In this document: in pieces, positions 20,799 through 21,014 of the stretch | Numbering within the stretch: the first letter of the stretch is position 1 | Layout: each line of letters opens with the position of its first letter | Assembly: GCA_036260415.1 (NCBI GenBank) | Contig: DASZZX010000118.1 | Span: 1 to 21,014, forward strand | Source: DASZZX01 sp036260415 | GTDB taxonomy: Bacteria > Actinomycetota > Nitriliruptoria > Nitriliruptorales > JAHWKO01 | Length of the DNA stretch: 21,014 nucleotides | Reading direction: 5' to 3' | Translations under genes and position numbers: made by a program | Notes under the pieces: model-generated | The model's database searches: none | What the model was told of the DNA's origin: nothing | Seen by the model: only the letters and a program-made list of their open reading frames with translations

Positions 20799-21014
20799 TG
20801 CGCGCCATCGTGCTGTTCGGGATGATGGGCGCCGGCAAGTCCAGCGTGGCGCGGCTGGTCGCGGACCGGCTCGGACGCGAACTCGTCGACACCGACGCCG
20901 CGGTGGAAGCCGCCGCGGGCCGCACGGTCAGCCAGATCTTCGACCACGAGGGAGAGCCGGCGTTCCGCCGGCGCGAGCGGGAGGCGGTCGCGGCGGCGGC
21001 GCGCGGTCGCGACC
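20798..21014 (+). CDS. aroK: Shikimate kinase (partial, C-terminus beyond the window)
   Basis: The ATG at 20798 overlaps the aroC stop and the frame stays open for 72 codons to the window end. Walker A GMMGAGKSS (8-16) follows a hydrophobic strand. DTDAAVEAAAGRTVSQIFDHEGEPAFRRREREAV (31-64) carries the conserved shikimate-binding aspartate and FRRRE motif of AroK. The enzyme phosphorylates shikimate with ATP at its 3-hydroxyl. Full-length AroK is about 170 aa, so the C-terminal lid and the rest are outside the window. Confidence 0.95.
   Translation, partial: MRAIVLFGMMGAGKSSVARLVADRLGRELVDTDAAVEAAAGRTVSQIFDHEGEPAFRRREREAVAAAARGRD

Overview
The window is very GC-rich, with GTG starts, frequent 4-base start/stop overlaps and a BldC-like regulator. 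This points to a high-GC actinobacterium. There is no secretin (PilQ) gene among the pilus genes, which fits a cell without a classical outer membrane. A deep-branching class such as Nitriliruptoria would fit, but that is a guess from gene style and not from a marker.

Left part, minus strand (1-5771): a tightly overlapping surface-glycan operon. Read in its own direction it runs: an unrecognised 104-aa protein, a Wzx-like flippase, three glycosyltransferases, and a WecG/TagA-type glycosyltransferase cut by the window edge. Middle and right parts (5853-19554), mainly plus strand: a type IV pilus locus made of a PilT-like ATPase with an MshEN-type N-terminal domain, PilC, the major prepilin PilA behind a c-di-GMP-I riboswitch, PilD, a small BldC/excisionase-type DNA-binding protein, PilM, PilN, PilO, a possible 29-aa micro-ORF, a PilP/GspC-like protein, and three minor pilin-like proteins, two with large C-terminal domains. 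An O-antigen-ligase-like membrane protein with a helical repeat tail lies antiparallel between pilC and pilA. Right end: aroC and the start of aroK (shikimate pathway), on the same strand but functionally separate.

The main finding is regulatory. Every transcription unit of the pilus locus has upstream a sigma-28 (FliA/WhiG/SigD)-like promoter with the same geometry: a TAAA/TCAA-type -35, exactly 16 nt, then a GCCGATAA-type -10. There are four on the plus strand (before pilTC, riboswitch-pilA, the HTH-pilMNO group and the minor pilins). One on the minus strand drives the O-antigen-ligase-like gene from a probably leaderless GTG. The pilA promoter is placed so that transcription starts just before the riboswitch.

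Together this suggests a pilus regulon switched on by one alternative sigma factor, with c-di-GMP read in the pilA leader RNA and perhaps also by the ATPase's N-terminal domain. The O-antigen-ligase-like protein, co-regulated with the pilus and close to a lipid-linked glycan operon, is a candidate pilin glycan ligase. No extension ATPase (PilB) is present in the window.
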